A stretch of 64,000 nt of DNA from Peterkaempfera bronchialis (GTDB lineage: Bacteria > Actinomycetota > Actinomycetes > Streptomycetales > Streptomycetaceae). The position numbers were made by a program, and so were the translations under genes. A model generated the notes under the pieces. It saw only the letters and a program-made list of their open reading frames with translations, searched no databases and was not told the DNA's origin. The stretch is taken from NCBI RefSeq assembly GCF_003258605.2, contig NZ_CP031264.1, forward strand, positions 5,642,001-5,706,000. The letters run 5' to 3'. This document shows positions 61,795 through 64,000 of this stretch, piece after piece (the stretch's first letter is position 1; each line of letters starts with the position of its first letter).

Positions 61795-62541
61795 ATGACT
61801 ACAGATCTCTTGCTGGACCGAGCCCGCCGACTATGGGTCGAGCTGGCGGTGGTGCCTGTGCAGTTCTCCTCCCCGGACGGGGTGAACGTGGCGGTTTCCC
61901 CCGGATCACGGCTGTGTCCGCCGTTGTGGACGGGGATCGTGCTCCTCGGTGACGCCGGCATCGTCACTGTGCCGAGCGATCAGATCGCCGAGCTGATGGC
62001 GGGTCCCGCAAGGAAGCTGTCCCCTCAGGATCTCGTCGACGCGGATCGCCTGCGTGAGATACTGCCCGTCCTTGATGTACTGGGGCCTGCGTCTCTCTTC
62101 TATCTTGACCGGGCTGACTTTCGGCCCATGCATGCTGGCGCCGCTGTCGAGGAGGTGCCAGGCGACGACGATGGACTGGCCGCGCTGCTGGCCCGTGCCG
62201 GTGAAGAGGACGCTGGGGAAAGCGGTTTGGAGGACATCACCTCTCCCGCATGCGTCGTGCATGACGGTGACGACGTGGTTGCCGCAGCCGGCTATCGCGC
62301 ATGGCCGCAGTCGGTGGCCCACCTCGGCGTCCTGGTCGCGCCGCACTGTCGCGGCCGGGGGCTGGCACGAGCGGTGGCCTCTGCGGCGGTGGCCCGCGCG
62401 CTGGACGCCGGGCTGCTTCCGCAGTGGCGAGCACGCCCGCACCCGTCAAAGCGTGTAGCGCTTGCGCTGGGCTTCCGGGAGTTGGGGGCCCAGCTCAGCG
62501 TTCGCCTCGATGACGGCGGTCCTCATGGCCAGGGCAGGTGA
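61795..62541 (+). CDS. GNAT family N-acetyltransferase
   Basis: The ATG at 61795 gives 248 residues. The C-terminal half is GNAT-like: VVAAAGYRAWPQSVAHLGVL, VAPHCRGRGLARAVASAAVA (acetyl-CoA loop R/Q-x-x-G-x-G/A) and SKRVALALGFRELGAQLSV. The N-terminal half could recognise substrate. Substrate unknown. Confidence 0.8.
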   Translation: MTTDLLLDRARRLWVELAVVPVQFSSPDGVNVAVSPGSRLCPPLWTGIVLLGDAGIVTVPSDQIAELMAGPARKLSPQDLVDADRLREILPVLDVLGPASLFYLDRADFRPMHAGAAVEEVPGDDDGLAALLARAGEEDAGESGLEDITSPACVVHDGDDVVAAAGYRAWPQSVAHLGVLVAPHCRGRGLARAVASAAVARALDAGLLPQWRARPHPSKRVALALGFRELGAQLSVRLDDGGPHGQGR

Positions 62542-62569
62542 GGCCGCCGTCCGAACTCGACCGCAGTGA

Positions 62570-62690
62570 GCGTCCCGCACGAGCGGGCGTCCCGGGCGAT
62601 CAGGGTGTTGCCGTCTGCGGCGTCGAGAACCGCCGAGGTAAAGGTGTGCCGGAAGGCATGGGTGGCTCGGCGAGGTTGAAGGGCTGCAGA
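62570..62690 (-). pseudogene. possible tyrosine-recombinase box II scrap
   Basis: The minus strand reads THAFRHTFTSAVLDAADGNT then LIARDAR, resembling the HxxRH region of integrases. It is very short and lacks neighbouring motifs. Confidence 0.3.
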
Positions 62691-62824
62691 CCACCCTCGC
62701 GGGAGCGAACGACAAGCTCTCCCAGATCGACCGGCGGGCTCCGCGAACCGTTGACCTCCCCATGCAGACCCCCCGAAACCAAGCCCCGAGGTCGGATGTC
62801 AGGGGCAGGTGAGAGGGTGCGGCC

Positions 62825-63412
62825 ATGAACATCGACGACTTCTGGACCGTCATCGAAACAGCACGCACCGACGCCGCTTCGGCCTCCGGAGACCCGGGCC
62901 AAGCGTTCGCATCGGCCCTGGTTGAGCGGCTTGCGGCGACCTCGAAGCAGACGATCCTCGAATACCAGCAGCGCTTCGATCAGTTGCACGGGGCGATCTA
63001 CCGCTGGGACATGTGGGCTGCTGGCTATCTGATCGGTGGAGGATGCTCCGACGACGCCTTCATGGACTTCCGCGCCGGACTGATTGCGCAGGGCCGACAG
63101 TGGTACGAGCGGGCCGCCACCGCACCCGATGTTCTCGCCCAGCATCCAGACGTCATCGCTGCGGCGGCCGAAGGCAGCGACGAGGCGCTGTTCAACGAAA
63201 CCGTCAACTACGCGGCCTCCTACGCCTACGAGCGCATCCACGGCGACGAAGACGACTGCACCTTCTACGACGACTACGACCAGTTCTGCGGACCCCGCAC
63301 CGACCAGGCGCCGGCCGATATGGGCGAGAGCTTCGATTTCGACGACGCCTCGGAAATGCAGTCCCGTTTCCCCGGACTGGCCCGCCTCTTCCTTGAGCAC
63401 AGCGAGGCCTGA
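62825..63412 (+). CDS. DUF4240 domain protein
   Basis: ATG 62825 starts MNIDDFWTVIETARTDAASA; the domain is followed by RWDMWAAGYLIGGGCSDDAF, DFRAGLIAQGRQWYERAA and a PDVLA-like segment. These are the DUF4240 hallmarks. Function is unknown. 195 residues, acidic C-terminus, no secretion signal. It may be related to SMI1-type or toxin-immunity proteins, but I have no positive sign of that. Confidence 0.85.
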   Translation: MNIDDFWTVIETARTDAASASGDPGQAFASALVERLAATSKQTILEYQQRFDQLHGAIYRWDMWAAGYLIGGGCSDDAFMDFRAGLIAQGRQWYERAATAPDVLAQHPDVIAAAAEGSDEALFNETVNYAASYAYERIHGDEDDCTFYDDYDQFCGPRTDQAPADMGESFDFDDASEMQSRFPGLARLFLEHSEA

Positions 63413-63529
63413 GCCCACCGGACCCCTTCGCCGCCAAGTTCAGAGAACAGATCGCCGTGCGCACCAACCGCTACTCGGTACTTAGTACTCCAGCTGTGGA
63501 TCGCGATCTTCATGTCTGGGATGCGACTT

Positions 63530-63840
63530 GTCGCCGGTAATGGCTCCCGGTCCACCGCCGTGTGTCCCCGGGCGCCGGCACAGACGAGGTAGACCGCGGC
63601 CGGGGAGTTCTCGATCCGTCCGGCGGTGCCGGTGTACTGGCGCTGGACCCCGACGGTGTGGATGCCCTTCTTCACATCGCCGGGCTCGTCGACGACGAGC
63701 ACCGCGGCTTCGTCGTGGAGGTGCTCGACGACGTATTCGCGCACGTCATCGCGGACGGCCTCGGCATCCCAAGGTACTCCAGGACGTGGCGCGGGACATC
63801 GAGCGTGGCAGCATAGGCCAGCAGTCCGCCCGCCTTCAGC
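63530..63840 (-). pseudogene. IS701 family transposase, internal fragment
   Basis: The minus strand has EAAVLVVDEPGDVKKGIHTV, GVQRQYTGTAGRIENSPAAV and YLVCAGARGHTAVDRE, the DDE_5 catalytic N-terminal half of IS701 transposases (first Asp in VVDE). A frame change near 63775 leads to HVLEYLGMPRPSA-like sequence, and the right-hand part of the gene is gone. Confidence 0.7.
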
Positions 63841-64000
63841 CGTCGTACGGGACCCAGGCACGCTTGCCTGCAGGGTTTTCGCCGTACCAGTAGTGCGGTG
63901 CTCCCTTGATGCTGGTGGTGTGGAACGGGTGGCCGTGGTCGTCGATGCGGATCGTGCCGGTGCGGCCCTGGGAGGACCAGTCGAGTTCGAGGTACCAGCG
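63837..64000 (-). CDS. partial gene running off the window (C-terminus only)
   Basis: The minus strand reads RWYLELDWSSQGRTGTIRID, then HPFHTTSIKGAPHYWYGENP and AGKRAWVPYDG, ending in TGA at 63839-63837. The N-terminus lies beyond position 64000. Family not recognised. Confidence 0.5.

Overview
The window is high-GC actinobacterial DNA, very probably a Streptomyces or close relative. The reasons are the strong G/C bias at third codon positions, GTG/TTG starts, paired resuscitation-promoting-factor (Rpf) genes, an AfsR-like regulator, and the IS4, IS5, IS481, IS630, IS701 and Tn3 transposase families. This assignment is inference.

Layout. (1) 1-7.0 kb looks like core chromosome: two hypothetical genes, two secreted Rpf-type muralytic proteins (the first behind a leader resembling a c-di-AMP riboswitch), a pyrimidine-rich ~36-bp repeat tract, acyl-CoA thioesterase II, a DUF1684 protein and an MFS exporter. 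(2) A tRNA-Pro(GGG) at 7060-7133 is the insertion site of a ~26 kb genomic island. The 3' 50 nt of the tRNA recur (48/50) at 33059-33108, and both ends carry tandem 11-bp repeats that look like integrase arm sites. The island's tyrosine recombinase is truncated and fused to an IS481 fragment, so the island is probably immobile. (3) The island core (14.98-27.56 kb) is a four-gene pPIWI-RE operon: Cas4/AddB-like nuclease, Y/REase-type protein, Fe-S DinG-like helicase and pPIWI-RE. It is divergent from a Ser/Thr kinase gene, which is convergent with a SARP/NB-ARC/TPR regulator. Other cargo: a Fic protein, a DUF4209/HEPN-like protein, a zinc-ribbon hypothetical, a QueD-like/hydrolase/reductase trio, and several transposases. 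The window's best candidate for an uncharacterised system is here.

(4) 33.1-34.6 kb holds scraps, including a frameshifted Tn3 transposase. (5) 34.6-44.2 kb holds a GH15 glucosidase, a membrane molybdopterin oxidoreductase-membrane protein-methyltransferase operon, and a glycan/lipid-linked sugar set (GtrA, GT87, epimerase, GT2, DUF2064). (6) 44.2-45.5 kb is gene debris. (7) 45.5-59.8 kb is a glycan-use regulon, possibly for galactan: GH35 beta-galactosidase, two paralogous LacI regulators, a sugar ABC transporter (two permeases and a lipoprotein), and a 1,821-residue secreted GH43-like/FIVAR/Ig enzyme. Five copies of a 16-bp palindrome (consensus ATGNTTRCGYAANCAT) lie before these genes. (8) 59.8-64 kb has small accessory genes among IS630, IS701 and recombinase fragments.

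The genes work together in two clear units. The proposed pPIWI-RE defence module would pair a PIWI-like nucleic-acid binder with a helicase and nucleases, possibly under kinase/STAND control. The sugar regulon would degrade polymer outside the cell, import the products, and hydrolyse them in the cytoplasm under LacI repression.
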